From Lepisosteus oculatus (taxonomy: Eukaryota > Chordata > Actinopteri > Semionotiformes > Lepisosteidae), in assembly GCF_040954835.1 (NCBI RefSeq), contig NC_090698.1, forward strand, positions 41,841,501-41,905,500: a stretch of 64,000 nt of DNA. The letters are read 5' to 3'. Below are positions 13,701-23,865 of this stretch, one piece after another. Numbering within the stretch: the first letter of the stretch is position 1; each line of letters opens with the position of its first letter. The position numbers and the translations under genes are program-made. The notes under the pieces are model-generated. The model searched no databases. It was not told the DNA's origin and was given only the letters and a program-made list of their open reading frames with translations.

Positions 13701-16102
13701 AGCTTGTAATGAAGGACATGTGTTTGGGATGAAAATACATATTCTTTACCAGTTCCACTTCTCAAAAAGGTGTCCCGGCAAGGGAAGGCAAAGCAAGTCT
13801 TTCTCACATGGCTTTAACCAGCAGTTCACTACCTACCACCATGAGAACCAATTAATTTGACCTGTGGCTCCTTTTTTAACGTCTGAGTGTTTATTGGCAT
13901 AGATTGTCTTTAAATGAGAATTATAATGGTGGTTAAGTGGCTGTTTGCCCTATAAGTTTTCTGCAGTTGGAGCTCCTTTCTCTTGGTAATTCCACTGCAG
14001 AATTTCAATGAATTCAGCTGCATACATGTATAGCAGCTATGACAAGACTTTTGAAATTGATGACAGTTCTAATAGCTGGGCAGCTGTGCTGTAAATCTTA
14101 AGAACAAAAGATCTCAACATGTCTTACGACAGGCTTGGCATTCCGATATAGTGTTTCTCAGGAAAGATGTTTCTTTGACCTGCGAAAACATTTTTGACAA
14201 AAAATAACATTTTAACAAAACTTGCATGTTAGAGTTTCATATAAGGTGAACTATGTAGTAATGAATCAAATTACAAAGTCAGCACCTGTTGCTTCAGGAC
14301 TTCTTTCAGCTCTTCAATCACTTTGGTTAGTTGACCCATCTGATTTGACAGTTGTCTTCCGCTGATGCCTAAGTTAAAAAAAAATCTATTAATCTGCCTC
14401 ATTTACAATACAGGAAGGAAGGAAGTTAACGTTATAATAGTTATATATAGTTGAAAAACATACCAGAATTCTGCGCAGAGTCACTCTGTTGTAGAGAACA
14501 GTCTTGTGTTGCCACTACATTTTCAAGTGAATCATCAACCACAACTTTCAGATCTTCAAGGATTTCCTACCAGGTCAAAAGCAAATTCAAGAACCTTTGA
14601 ATTGATTGATTTAAAAAAAAATCAAAGTTGCAGTTCTTTATGTTCGCTGAAGTCTTCTAGTAAAGACCTAGTTGGCATCTACAAATGCTAAATATCAGAA
14701 TAACAGTTTCAAAAGTATAGATATGTAAATAGAAATCATCTTCTTTTTCTTTACCTTGGATTGTTTTACAGATCTATTGCTGTAAAACAACTTTGTTGTT
14801 TTTTTTTCTGTGTTTAAGTAGGTGTTTCCTTAATGTCTTTGTATTGGAGCATACATGCAAATAAGCCTTTCATTTCACTTGTACAAGGAAATTTAACTAA
14901 CCATAATTAAACACACAGACAATATTAATACAAGCTAAATCTTCAAAATGTATTTAAATGGTGCAGAAATCCACATGCCTCCTCACATACACACCTGTGG
15001 TTTTCCTTTAAGTGTCCTGAGCTCTACCAGACCAGAATCTGTTGGCAGTCCTTTGAATGCTGCAGGTAGATTTCTGACAGTTTCTATTTGCTTGCAGTCA
15101 ACATAGAGTTCCACTGTGATGGACCTTTGCTGTAAGTCACTTAAATGGAAAAGTATTGCATGCTGTTTGCCATCCGCCAGCTGGACATTGTTGAAGGTGA
15201 CGATGTTTAACTTTCCATCATTTTTCAGATACCTAAGAATCGCTGATGAGGGTAAATAAATTGAACATTAAACACAGTGTAAATTGAACATTAAACTCAG
15301 CATGGACGACATGAAGCATTGTACCGACCATCAGATTTTGGCCTTATTTTTCAAAACCTTCAGCACTGCAGCATTCTTGGTTCTAGAGATGAAATCCAAA
15401 GAACAAACCTTTTCCACTTTAATAATATTATTTAACATTTTTTTTTAACTAGAGAAAGTAGTATCTGCATTGGGTTTTAATTTATATTTAATTTTATTTC
15501 ATTTATATTTATATTTATATTTATAATTTATATGAAAATATAAAAATGTCCTTTAAGACTATGATATTTAGGATGTAGATTTTCGTCCTACCTCTGTTGA
15601 GCTTGCCAAGCACTGTGAACTCAAAGATCTTGGTATTGTCCCTTCGAGAGTACAGGCCAAATATTGTGGTTCCTGTCTTTGGCTGAAGCTTAAATGTTGT
15701 AAGGATGAACACTTCATTCACAGATGAAGCTGTGAGTCCCTGTTCCACAAGATCAGGTAGGGATTCTGGTGTTGCTAGAAGGTCATAAACTGCAAAATAA
15801 GGACTAATTAGCCATCTCTTTAAAAAAAGACTCTGTACTACATACCCAAATTGATTAAACCACCCCTATTTTAATGAATTCAGAGCCCTTGCTTATTAAA
15901 ATTAATAAAACTCTAAAAAAACTAAACGTTAAAAAAGTAAAACACCAGCAACAAAATGGAACCATCGTATCTGATTTCCTGGCTTTGTGTTTCATCATGA
16001 ATACAGCTTTCATATCCTTTTTTTAAAGGCCCATTTTAATATGACATAGTTTTGTATGCAAAGTTGCTTCTTGACTATGTGCTATAACAGTATAAATGCC
16101 AA

Positions 16103-16152
<50 letters not shown>

Positions 16153-19100
16153 CAGCGCTATACAATTGATGAATTGACAAATTGAGAAATTACACAGAAC
16201 ACCTTAAGGTTAAAGATGTGGTGATTCAGCTATTTGAACTGATAAACAAATGGATCTGAATAAGAACATCATAACACAGAAAAGAGTGAAGGAGGCCACT
16301 TGACTCATGGATGCTAATAGTTTGATGAGAACCCAAAAAAGTATACAGGTTTAAGCTACGGTAATTTGTCGTTTGCTGTCAGTTTCTTTTGTTTTGTCTT
16401 CATGATATAATGTGTAAACACATTTTCACTTTTACATTTGATATGAAGTACTTATTAAATGTTCTAGGTATTATTCCACTACATATGAACATTGTGTAGT
16501 GCAGAGGTTCACAAACCTGGTTCTGGGGAGCCACATACCTACAGTAGTTTCCATTCCAGCTCAGCTCTTTATTTAATCCATACATCCATTTTCTATTTGC
16601 TTTATACAATTCAGGCACACGGCAGAGCTGGAACCTACCCCAGCAAGCAATGGGTGCAAGGCAGGATGTACTGTATCCTGGAGGGGGCGCCAGTCATCGC
16701 AGGCCAGACAGACACAATCAGAGATACGCATGTACTGTACTCACACAAGGCCTGTTTCCTCAAAGCCAATTAACTAGCCATTACATATCCAAATCAGTGT
16801 CTTTGGATAATAGAAGGAAACTGGAGCACTTGGAGGAAACCCATGCAAACAAGGGGAGAACATATAAACTCCAGGCAGACAGCACCCCAGGAATTGAACC
16901 CAAGGCCCCACTACTGTGAGGCGGCAATGATAACACCTGCGCCACTTTGCCTTCCCTCTTTATTTAATTGAACTTGAACTAACTTGTTTCTTGATTGGAT
17001 CCATCCGCAAGTTTTTCCTCCTGAAATCTTTCTATGTAGATTTCAAAAGTGAGACGTCTTAAGTTGCTTATGAAACACAACATTTCAGTGGAAACCTCTG
17101 AAAATTATTTAGGTACTAAAGAACAATTAAAGAGTTCAAATAATCGTGTAACCGAAGATACAGCTGGAATGAAAACCAGTAGGCATGTGGACCCCAAGGA
17201 CTAGAGGATAGAGTGAAACCCCTTGTGCAGGGGAATACTGTATTAAAAACAATAGATGAGTTACTGTTCATTAATACACAATTAGCCAAAAAAAAACAGT
17301 TTAAGCCTGCTTTACTCATAATCAAAACTTCATACACTTCTTCTTTGACCTGTGAATGATAATGATAAAGTTTTTAAAGTCATACAGCATAAGCTGCCCC
17401 CCCTTTATTCTTTCAAATATTAAATATCCAATTCTAAACCCACATAATCACCAGGCTGAAGAGTGGTACTTGAGCCCAGACATGAGTAGCTAGCAAGGTC
17501 CTTTTGATGACTGGTTAACCTAATCCACTAAAGCTGCCATAATATGAGGCCTTGCCTTAATATGACGATATTATTAGTGATTTCACCTGTTTTCAACTGT
17601 CTACAGCAGAGGTTAGAGTGTCAGTTCAAAATGAATAAACCACAGTTTATTTTTTCTCCTTTTCATCTATAAGCACTGATGTTTGTTTTGTCCTTCCTGA
17701 GGATCATGGACCTAAACTATTGAGAACTTGCACCAGCTTTTTCCTTGGATGAGTGGTTTAGCTCACACAGCAGATACTTCATTTAAACTCGCAACCGCAT
17801 TGTAATCTGCCATATGCATGCTCATTTGCAGCAAATTGTTTTAAGCTGCAGTAAAATGATGTATTTCTGTCTATTGTTATGAATGATTTTTTTAAACCAG
17901 AAAAACAGTGTTTGTGCATATCTTGAACTTTATTGCATGTTATTAAAATCATCTGAAATTCTGAGCTAAATAATACAATCATTCCTTAAAATGTGTCAGA
18001 CAGCATTAAGAAAAAAAAACCCAAAGAATTTAATATGCTGTAATGTAGACCTAACCTGTAGAAGTAGAGTTAAGGGATGCTGTTTTACTTTAAGATTGGA
18101 TAAGATTAGGATTCACAGCTTTAGGTTTCACTAAACCTCACATTTAATGAGCTGAGTAAGCCCAAGCATGGTGTTTGGAGCCCAGGCAACAGAACCCAGG
18201 TGATTATATATAAAGACAAATACATATGTACTGTAAATGTGTTACACATTACCTAAATATTTTAAGTACATGAATCCCTTAAATATTAAAGATTTTACAA
18301 AATCCTGGTTTCATATTCTTACATGTACACTCCCCCACACACACTGATATTAATTTCCTTAACATATTTGGCATTTTAAAGGTTTGCTTAAATGCCATAT
18401 ATTTATCTGGATACTGTATACAGTATGTGTTAATAATGCAAACCATTGAATTAGCCTCAAATGAGTTATAGAAGAAAGCCTTTCAGTTAAATTAAATCCA
18501 GACAGGACGAAACACCAGAGGGGCTATTGCTGTAATTGAAACACTCTGCAGCTGCACCGCCACATTAGCAAGCAGAACCAACCATGCTTCTGTTTATCTA
18601 ATTAGCCGATGCAATATATTCTTTGGGTCTTCTATTGCACATACTGTATCCATTTGAAATAAATCAAATAATTCCATTCTCTTGGTTTCAAATATCCATA
18701 GCTTCTTTCTTGTAATTCTTTGTATTTTTCCAAATCATAGATGTTTCCCTGCTGTGTAATTGGTAGCAGTATTACAGAGATCAGCCAAATGCCAAGATTT
18801 CTTTAATATGATTAGAGCCTTTGAAAATGAATTTTCTTTAGGTTTATGTTTTATCTGTTGTCATTTTTTTAAATGTAACACAAATCATATTGCCCTAAAA
18901 AGTCAAGACAGTGGTGTTGCTGCTCTTTTTAACTAGCTGAAGAACTATGCAAACTTGAGCCAAACCACTTAAGGAAAATGTTTGACTTGTATTCATAAGA
19001 TGATCTCACGGCAGTTCTTTCAGATGAGTTCACCTCTACTTGACCACAATATTAACAAAAACAAAAGACATTTGATATAACTGCGTATCCCTTCTGAGTA

Positions 19101-19397
19101 AAACAAAGTAGTGAACTCTAAGTGTATTTTGCAGAGCAGGTACACTCATCCTCCTAACTTTACCAGCAAAGACAGGTAGGTAGTATAGTATACAGATGCA
19201 TCTAAACATAATATGAATATACAGGTATTGTATATGAATAAACAGGTATGTAAAGAGTATCTTTATAAAGGTACTGTTCATTCAGAGAAAATAAAAAGTT
19301 TTACTCACTTACCTTGAGATTGCAAAGACAGGCTTGAGAACAACTGTAACACAACCTGTGAAATAAGTAGCCCCCTCTTCCACAAAGACATTCTCAT
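845..19397 (-). CDS. thbs4: Thrombospondin-4, 17 coding exons, 3' end of gene outside window
   Basis: Secreted, pentameric, calcium-binding matrix glycoprotein of the COMP/THBS3-5 subgroup, which links collagens and cell-surface receptors. Exons join in phase to give 771 codons: signal peptide (about residues 1-25), N-terminal domain (29-177), linker and coiled coil (178-256) ending in SECQAC, whose cysteines fit the interchain disulfides of the pentamer, an Asp-Gly linker, EGF-like repeats (about 300-500), type 3 calcium repeats (501-715) and the first part of the C-terminal domain, up to VVLNQ. Human THBS4 is about 961 residues, so roughly 220 residues are missing beyond position 845. The ATG at 19397 has an in-frame TAG seven codons upstream (19416-19418). 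Long introns (4375-6708, 6869-9267, 13089-14127, 15790-19312) hold SINEs, a (TATATG)n array and dispersed repeats. Lack of a von Willebrand C domain and of type 1 repeats excludes THBS1/2. THBS3 is less likely because of the mtx3-cmya5 neighbourhood. Confidence 0.95.
2079..2272 (-). CDS. thbs4: thbs4 coding exon 16: last type 3 repeats
   Basis: 194 nt, phase 2 to 1. [20 protein letters not shown], then [20 protein letters not shown] and [20 protein letters not shown]. The exon continues past CAG to AATG|GTATGT; only this donor joins exon 17 in frame ([13 protein letters not shown]). Confidence 0.93.
2991..3043 (-). CDS. thbs4: thbs4 coding exon 15: short type 3 exon
   Basis: 53 nt, [17 protein letters not shown] plus two bases. 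Acceptor TTTTCTAG, donor ACAG|GTTTGC. Phase 0 to 2. A decayed look-alike lies at 4724-4761 in the intron before exon 15. Confidence 0.92.
3165..3262 (+). repeat. Short dispersed repeat ('cggtcctggaggaacactg' type)
   Basis: Matches in pattern other segments here: 16495-16575, 55838-55990 and, in reverse, 46575-46690. All start near a 'cctggtcctggagaaccac'-like phrase followed by 'ttccattccagc...ttaattaa'. Probably a non-autonomous DNA transposon or SINE tail of fish genomes. The family name is not known to me. Confidence 0.45.
3285..3655 (-). mobile_element. 5S-rRNA-derived SINE, antisense to the numbering
   Basis: The reverse complement reads, in order: a remnant of the 5S internal promoter ('tggatgtgagatctcctggga'-like), 'agaggtgttagtggg', 'gtgtgggtcctaat', 'aaaaatcccagag' and 'accaatcatggcctcc'. 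The same order of blocks occurs in the element at 7195-7705. Confidence 0.7.
3680..3930 (+). repeat. Dispersed fish repeat, 'ccaattaacctaccaatatg...ggagaacatacaaactccatgcagat' family
   Basis: Degenerate copy with the family's ordered blocks: caattaagctaccaatatg, ggagaaatctggagcacc, gaagaacatacagtacaa and ctccatgcagataacacc. Other copies are listed separately. Confidence 0.6.
4003..4050 (+). mobile_element. Short second fragment of the same Tc1-like element
   Basis: About 48 bases nearly identical to positions 39-86 (the 'gaagcatgatggaggt' block), lying in the intron between exons 15 and 14. Flanking sequence does not match, so it is an isolated remnant. Confidence 0.65.
4256..4374 (-). CDS. 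thbs4: thbs4 coding exon 14: type 3 repeat
   Basis: 119 nt, phase 1 to 0. [20 protein letters not shown] then [20 protein letters not shown]. Acceptor TTTTAG, donor CAG|GTCATT, a weak but in-frame donor. Confidence 0.93.
4724..4761 (-). pseudogene. Decayed exon-15-like segment of thbs4
   Basis: Positions 4722-4746 match exon 15 and its donor (2989-3013) at 23 of 25 bases and, on the minus strand, keep a donor (AGAG|GTACTG) and an acceptor (TTTTCAG). The reading would be SCDKNQE in the exon-15 frame, but the 5' part carries TGA and a tandem 'ataatcctgtg' repeat. It is 38 nt against 53 nt. Likely a relic of an exon duplication. Confidence 0.5.
6709..6868 (-). CDS. thbs4: thbs4 coding exon 13: type 3 repeats with a KGD tripeptide
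   Basis: 160 nt, phase 0 to 1. Includes [26 protein letters not shown] and [19 protein letters not shown]. The KGD at GKGDAC sits where I recall RGD in the human protein. Confidence 0.95.
7195..7705 (+). mobile_element. 5S-derived SINE body with (ATT)n tail
   Basis: Well preserved body: 'agaggtgttagtggggcca', 'gcagggggcgctcaccctg', 'ccttcggatgagacgtaaaa', 'accaatcatggcctcctta' and the 3' end 'aaaagcgctatataagtgt' followed by an ATT microsatellite to about 7703. The 5S-like head is missing or truncated. The apparent poly-Ile ORF on the minus strand comes from the ATT array. Confidence 0.75.
7638..7703. repeat. (ATT)n microsatellite
   Basis: About 22 uninterrupted ATT units forming the tail of the SINE. 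Confidence 0.97.
8088..8412 (+). mobile_element. 5S-rRNA-derived SINE with recognisable 5S head
   Basis: 8088-8215 follows 5S rRNA: 'gatctcagaagttaagcaag' and 'ggtagggctggt' correspond to the 5S A-box/intermediate region, and 'tgaagactctaaagacc' to the C-box. The SINE body follows ('gcaccattacctgtaggcc', 'tctttggatcagacattaaa', 'gagtgttaatcccagaatctt'). Confidence 0.7.
8500..8690 (+). repeat. Dispersed fish repeat, degraded copy
   Basis: Contains 'ccaatccatctcaggacc' and 'ctttggaaaatgggaggaaa', matching blocks of the same family as 16570-16955. Strongly diverged. Confidence 0.45.
9268..9375 (-). CDS. thbs4: thbs4 coding exon 12: type 3 repeats
   Basis: 108 nt. [20 protein letters not shown] then [16 protein letters not shown]. 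The [12 protein letters not shown] spacing matches the thrombospondin type 3 calcium motif. Acceptor TGAAG, donor CAG|GTACGC. Confidence 0.95.
9507..9611 (-). CDS. thbs4: thbs4 coding exon 11: last EGF end and first type 3 repeat
   Basis: 105 nt. [20 protein letters not shown] then [27 protein letters not shown] is the opening calcium-binding motif of the thrombospondin wire. Donor is AAA|GTAATA. Phase 0 to 0. Confidence 0.93.
10299..10451 (-). CDS. thbs4: thbs4 coding exon 10: third EGF second half and start of the fourth
   Basis: 153 nt, 51 codons. [20 protein letters not shown] closes EGF-3; [20 protein letters not shown] and [11 protein letters not shown] begin the last EGF module. Phase 0 to 0. 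Confidence 0.94.
10875..10952 (-). CDS. thbs4: thbs4 coding exon 9: third EGF-like repeat, first half
   Basis: 78 nt, [20 protein letters not shown] then ICSNTL. DVDEC plus N-S-I-C is the calcium-binding EGF pattern. Acceptor CTATAG, donor CTTG|GTAAGC. Phase 0 to 0. Confidence 0.92.
11431..11568 (-). CDS. thbs4: thbs4 coding exon 8: second EGF-like repeat
   Basis: 138 nt, 46 codons, phase 0 to 0. [19 protein letters not shown] then [20 protein letters not shown], ending AKTHKQ. The long insertion after YTG ([13 protein letters not shown]) is typical of THBS3/4/COMP EGF-2. Confidence 0.94.
12832..13088 (-). CDS. thbs4: thbs4 coding exon 7: Asp-Gly linker and first EGF-like repeat
   Basis: 257 nt, phase 1 to 0. 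After LGGTGIEP comes a 26-residue Asp/Gly tract (12985-13062), then [11 protein letters not shown] and an EGF-like module ([19 protein letters not shown], then [16 protein letters not shown]). The DVDE end is the start of a calcium-binding EGF signature. Open reading frames on both strands across the tract are by-products of its stop-free hexamer. Confidence 0.92.
12985..13062 (-). repeat. In-frame hexamer repeat (GATGGN) inside thbs4 exon 7
   Basis: 26 codons, of which 12 encode Asp and 10 encode Gly, arranged as GATGGA/GATGGG units with a central interruption (NRDK) and a late DK. It is a coding microsatellite-like tract. Confidence 0.95.
14128..14179 (-). CDS. thbs4: thbs4 coding exon 6: coiled-coil end with interchain cysteines
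   Basis: 52 nt, [17 protein letters not shown]. The two cysteines at the helix end are those expected to lock the pentamer. Donor taken as TGTC|GTAAGA (best consensus). A competing GT three bases earlier would change only the split codon at the exon 6/7 junction and remove one residue. Confidence 0.88.
14286..14368 (-). CDS. thbs4: thbs4 coding exon 5: coiled-coil start
   Basis: 83 nt encoding an alpha-helical heptad segment ([20 protein letters not shown], then Q). Acceptor ACTTAG, donor CAACAG|GTGCTG. Phase 1 to 0. This is the N-terminal half of the oligomerisation helix. Confidence 0.92.
14464..14566 (-). CDS. thbs4: thbs4 coding exon 4: linker before the coiled coil
   Basis: 103 nt, [18 protein letters not shown] then [17 protein letters not shown]. 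Acceptor CTGGTAG, donor TCTG|GTATGT. Phase 0 to 1. A diverged copy of this exon and its upstream intron lies at 44465-44697 on the opposite strand. Confidence 0.92.
14995..15242 (-). CDS. thbs4: thbs4 coding exon 3: N-terminal domain, second part
   Basis: 248 nt. The true acceptor is CTCATCAG|CGATTC, not the TTAG ten bases further in, because only the former keeps the frame ([13 protein letters not shown]) open. It contains [20 protein letters not shown] and [12 protein letters not shown], ending GKPQ. Phase 1 to 0. Confidence 0.93.
15480..15545. repeat. AT-rich simple repeat (TTTATA)n
   Basis: Runs of 'atttatatttatatttatat' in intron 2, just past the exon 2 donor. Confidence 0.85.
15592..15789 (-). 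CDS. thbs4: thbs4 coding exon 2: N-terminal laminin-G-like domain, first part
   Basis: 198 nt between acceptor TTTTGCAG and donor AGAG|GTAGGA. It reads [18 protein letters not shown] and later [20 protein letters not shown], the heparin-binding-type N-terminal fold of thrombospondins. Phase 1 to phase 1. The preceding intron is 3.5 kb. Confidence 0.93.
16103..16152. repeat. (TATATG)n microsatellite
   Basis: About eight copies of the hexamer in thbs4 intron 1. Confidence 0.95.
16570..16955 (+). repeat. Dispersed fish repeat, long copy
   Basis: Ordered blocks: 'ccatacatccattttctatt', 'ggaacctaccccagcaagca', 'ggcgccagtcatcgcagg', 'gagcacttggaggaaaccca', 'aggggagaacatataaactc' and a 3' end near 'gcgccactttgcc'. 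It lies in thbs4 intron 1. Confidence 0.75.
19313..19397 (-). CDS. thbs4: thbs4 coding exon 1: signal peptide
   Basis: 85 nt from the ATG to donor CAAG|GTAAGTGAG. It encodes 28 residues starting MRMSLWKRG with a hydrophobic core ([11 protein letters not shown]), typical of a secretory signal. A second in-frame ATG lies two codons downstream, so the exact start between the two is uncertain. Ends in phase 1. Confidence 0.9.
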
Positions 19398-21844
19398 CAC
19401 TTTAAATGCAGATTCCTAGTCCAAATACTAGTATTCGTCTAGAATAAATTGAAAGTTGGGGATGGACAGACTCCTGATTCAGGTTCAATTGTGAGAAACT
19501 AGACTGTCATAGCTACTGTGTAATGTGCTTTCTTAGGCAGTTCACTGGAAATACTCCTCAGCTCCTCCAGAGAAAAAATACAATGACTCTTGAGTGAAGG
19601 TTTAAGTGGTTTTCAGATGACCTCATACTGAGAAGGTGTGACCAAAGACACAAAAACCCTATTGGTCCAGGGACACCATGCCTGGGCTCATTCGGCTCCT
19701 TAAATTTGAGGTTTAGTGAGCATAAAGCTGTGAACCCTGATCTCTTCAAACTTAAAGTAAAACAGCATCCTTTAACTCTATTGTATGTCTACAGGTTAGG
19801 TATGCATCATACAACGTTAAACCGTGTGTATATCCACAGTGCTATGGCTTCTCCAGCTGACAAAAGTGATTGGTTTCATATTCACATAAAATGAAAATAT
19901 CAAATTGTTTTAGAACACACACTGTATTTATGACTTGTGTATTGAAATACATAAACCATTTAAATCTTGTGACAAATATGTGTTTTTTTCCTACTAAATA
20001 TCCATAATAATTTATTAACATGTACAGTGTAATATGTGCACTTAAAACTATAAACATGGATGAACTACAAAACAATTACATGTTATCTTTTGCTTTTTTC
20101 AGCTATTCAATATCTCTGATTTTGAACACGTAACTTTTGTTATTATCTACAGAATGACATACCAGTGTCTTGATAGTCATTTGCATGTTGCTTGTTTAAA
20201 AACGATTTTTTTAGACCTCTGTACAATGTTTTAACGGCCAGGATATAATGTTTTAGGCTCGTGTTGAATTACTGAATTTCTTCAAGCAACACTCACTTTT
20301 TTTCCAAACCAGTAGGAACATTCATATTATGACTCAATTTGATGGCTTAGCAAAATAGAACTGATTACTATGGAGACAGTAAAAAGACCCTTCTTCACAA
20401 TCGGTGTTTTACAGTACTTTATGTAAAGAACAGGTAATGATAAAAAGATAAGCCTTTTCTGAATGCCCTGTCTGGAGAACACATAACATATGCATCAAAA
20501 TTTTAGCAGGAGAAATCAGTAACAGTCTGATAGTTACAAGTTCACTATTAAAGAAAAGGCATGTAAAGTAAATGGACAAAGAAAAGGGCCACAAAAAGTT
20601 ACTTTCATTGTTCCAACAATTGTTTGTTGTCAATGAGCTATCTGAGCACTACTTTTTTCAGCTTCCTTCTGTTGTTGTTTCATGGACTGTTTCTAACTAA
20701 GAGTATTGGGTTATGCCTAACTACAGTATGTTTACTCTAAATATTGACATTCCTCTGTGTCCAAGAGAAAAAACCAACTGATTTGAGTAAGACTAGGCAA
20801 ATTTAGTAATTCAGTCTCTATGGCATAACCTGCACTGGTGAAATTCCAAGTTAAGTATCTGTAACCAATCATTTTTAGAGTTATTGGCTTTTGTAATAGT
20901 AACACTACAGGTATTTCCTTCAAAACCATATCATTACCAAAAATGACATACATAACTTTACAGGACTATTCTAAACACATCCTTCAGGATTTTGGTTCAT
21001 GGGAAAGTATTGCTTTGAATCATTTCTTGGAAAGAGATCACTGGCAAAAACGTTTTGATTATGTCATGTTTAACTTCATCATACTGTCTTTAAATTTTCT
21101 GTGACAGCTGAATTACCAATCTAGACACATGAACCTTGAAAACAAAACAATAAGAAAAATGTTTCAGTAGTTTAGAAATTCTGTTTTTAAGAATTGGTCA
21201 TCCACCAGAAGACTTGTCCATCTGAATATGATGACTTTTTTGTAAAGGAAAAAGACAGAAACATAACTTTAAGGTCTCAGAATCAGAAAGACAAAATATC
21301 TCATTGGAACTCACTCATTTAATATTAGCCATAACTGTAAGAACAGATGTAATACATTTTGTGCGTGGTAGATTTTTAAACTAAATATTTTGACTTATAA
21401 ATTAGCAGTGAAAGGAAAAAGTAATGTAAGCTTTACAGTACTCTAGTTGTTAATAGATGAAACATACAAGCAATAGAATTACAGACCAATGCAGAAAAAT
21501 GTCTTATTTGAAAAAGAACAATATGCTTGAGAGAGACTGGGATCCAATTTTACAATGAATGGTTATTAGAGCATGATTACAAGTACAAACTAAAGAATTT
21601 GTGGGGAAATGTTTACAATCTACCACTAAAACCACTTCATGTCATTGATGTTTGGCACAAAACATTTCTCTCAAGTTTAAGTATAAGACATGCAGAGAGC
21701 ATGAAGTTTAAAATAAAACTGTCAGCAGTTAAAAATCATGATTTAGTCATCCTGACTAAATCTATGAAACACTAGATTACATTAGATACAGTATATGTAA
21801 TATATAACAGTTTAGACCAATTTGGACCAGTTGTTGGAGATTTA

Positions 21845-22045
21845 GTTTAGACCTTTCCCAGAAGCCAGTTAACGTACCCACATGTCTTTAGACTGTGGAA
21901 GAAACCAGGGCACTTGGAAGAAATCCAGGTACACACAGGGAGAATATACAGTACAAGCTATACAGGATCACAGATCTAAAACTGAACCCAGGACATTATT
22001 GCAGAGAGGCAGTAATGCTAACTGCTGTGCCACCATTCTGCTCTA
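21845..22045 (+). repeat. Dispersed fish repeat, 3' part
   Basis: Blocks 'cagttaacgtacccacatgt', 'ctttagactgtggaagaaac' and 'gcagagaggcagtaatgcta' then 'ctgctgtgccacc', in family order. Located upstream of the LINE. Confidence 0.7.
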
Positions 22046-22269
22046 CTGCTATCATATACAGTAAGTTAATATACTGTACAGTTTAAAAATCTACTCTGCA
22101 CAAAACGTGTTACACCTATTTCAACAGTTATGTATTGCATTATATTATATTAAAGCTAGGGAACAATTTCCCCATGTACCTTTAGATTTACTTCTAGTAT
22201 GATTATAAAAAATTAAACACTTTTTTCACAATTATATTCAGTTTTGAATGTAAAGGACACTTGTATGTG

Positions 22270-23865
22270 TGACTCTTGCATGTAAGACGTGCAGCCCAGC
22301 TGACCACAGTGTTTACAGACATCTTTAACTCTTCCCTGTCACAGTCCATGGTCCCCACCTGCTTTAAAAAAAACACTATTGTTCCAACCCCCAAAAAGAC
22401 AAAAGTGACATGCCTGAATGATTACCGCCCAGTAGCATTAACATCTGTGGTGATGAAATGCCTGGAGAAGCTGGCGTTGTCACACATCAACTCCTCCATC
22501 ACAGAGTCCCTGGACCCCTTGCAGTTCGCCTACCAGAACAACAGATCAGTGGATGATGCCGTCTCCCTGGCTCTGCATACAGCCTTGGAACACCTGGACA
22601 CTAAGAACTCGTATGTGAGAATGCTGTTTGTGGACTACAGTTCAGCATTCAATTCCATCATACCCAGCCAACTGGTGACAAAGCTCAGGGGATTAGGTCT
22701 GTGCAACTCTGTCTGCAACTGGCTGCTGGACTTTCTTATCGAGAGACCACAGGTGGTGCGGATAGGCAATAAAACATCAACACTACTCACCCTGAGCACT
22801 GGAACCCCACAAGGCTGCTGTCTGAGTCCAAGGTTGTACTCCCTATTTACGCACGACTGCACAGCAAGACACACAACAACCGCATCATTAAGTTTGCCGA
22901 TGACACCACTATAATAGGACTGATCAGTGATGATGACGAGTCCACTTACAGGGATGAAGTTGTACAGCTGCTTAGGTGGTGTCATAGCAATAACCTGGAC
23001 TTGAACATAAAGAAAACGAAAGAGCTAATAGTGGACTTTCGGAGACACAGGCCATACACTCACAGCCCACTCAATATTGATGGAACGGAAGTGGAAACAG
23101 TCACCAGGTTTAGGTTTTTGGGAATTCACATCTCTAAAGATCTAACCTGGACTGTGAACACTGACTCTATCATGAAGAAGGCTCAGCAGCGCCTTTATTT
23201 ATTGAGGTGCCTCAAGTGATGGGGGATGCCAATACATGTGTTGGTGAACTTCTACCACTGCACTATCGAGAGCGTCCTCACCAACGGGATCACTGTGTGG
23301 TATGGCAACACCTCTTTGCGAGAAAGAAAGGCACTGCAGAGAATGGTCAATATGGCCCAGAAGATCATCGGCTGCGGTCTCACCGAGATTAAACAGCTCT
23401 ATGAGGACCGCTGCCGTGATAGAATTCTGGCCATCACAGAGGACAGTCACCACCCTGGGCATGAGCTCTTCACCCCACTGCCCTCAGGCAAGAGATATAA
23501 GAGCATACGGACACTTACCACTAGATTCTTCAATAGCTTCTATCCACAAGCAGTGAGACTGGCGAACACATTTAGACATCCCCCTCGGACCACACCTACA
23601 CCATCACCATCTACCTCTTTATGATTTCTTATCTATTGCACTTCTCCAGTCATTGTTTACACATCTGTATTGTTTACATTCAAACTGTCTACATGTTTAC
23701 TTGCACATTGTCTATTGTTTGTTTGTACATTGTCTTGATGCACTGTTTGCACTTTGTTTTGTCTTTTACACTTGTTTTACTATCGAGAGACTTTCTGTAA
23801 GTAAGAATTCCATTGTACCAGTACCGGTTACATATGGCAATAAAGTTCAAGTTCAAGTTCTTGAA
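22270..23865 (+). mobile_element. 5'-truncated non-LTR retrotransposon, reverse transcriptase region, inactive
   Basis: RNA-directed DNA polymerase of the CR1/L2/Rex1-like type. Visible motifs in order: [73 protein letters not shown], a FADDT box in another frame near 22897, FRFLGIHISKDLTW, ESVLTNGITVWYGN and SFYPQAVRLANTFRHPP. The coding sequence is broken by a frameshift between about 22855 and 22890 and by a TGA at 23217. A 3' tail with 'ggcaataaagttcaagttca' repeats ends near 23862. The N-terminal endonuclease is absent, as expected from 5' truncation. Confidence 0.88.

Noticed and set aside
15231..15233. Alternative acceptor TTCTTAG|GTATCTG for thbs4 exon 3
   Set aside because: It would put TGA in frame immediately. 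The acceptor ending at 15243 restores AILRYLKND.
21527..21775. 82-codon plus-strand ORF upstream of the LINE
   Set aside because: No motif or family recognised and chance length for AT-rich DNA. It is not in frame with the LINE.
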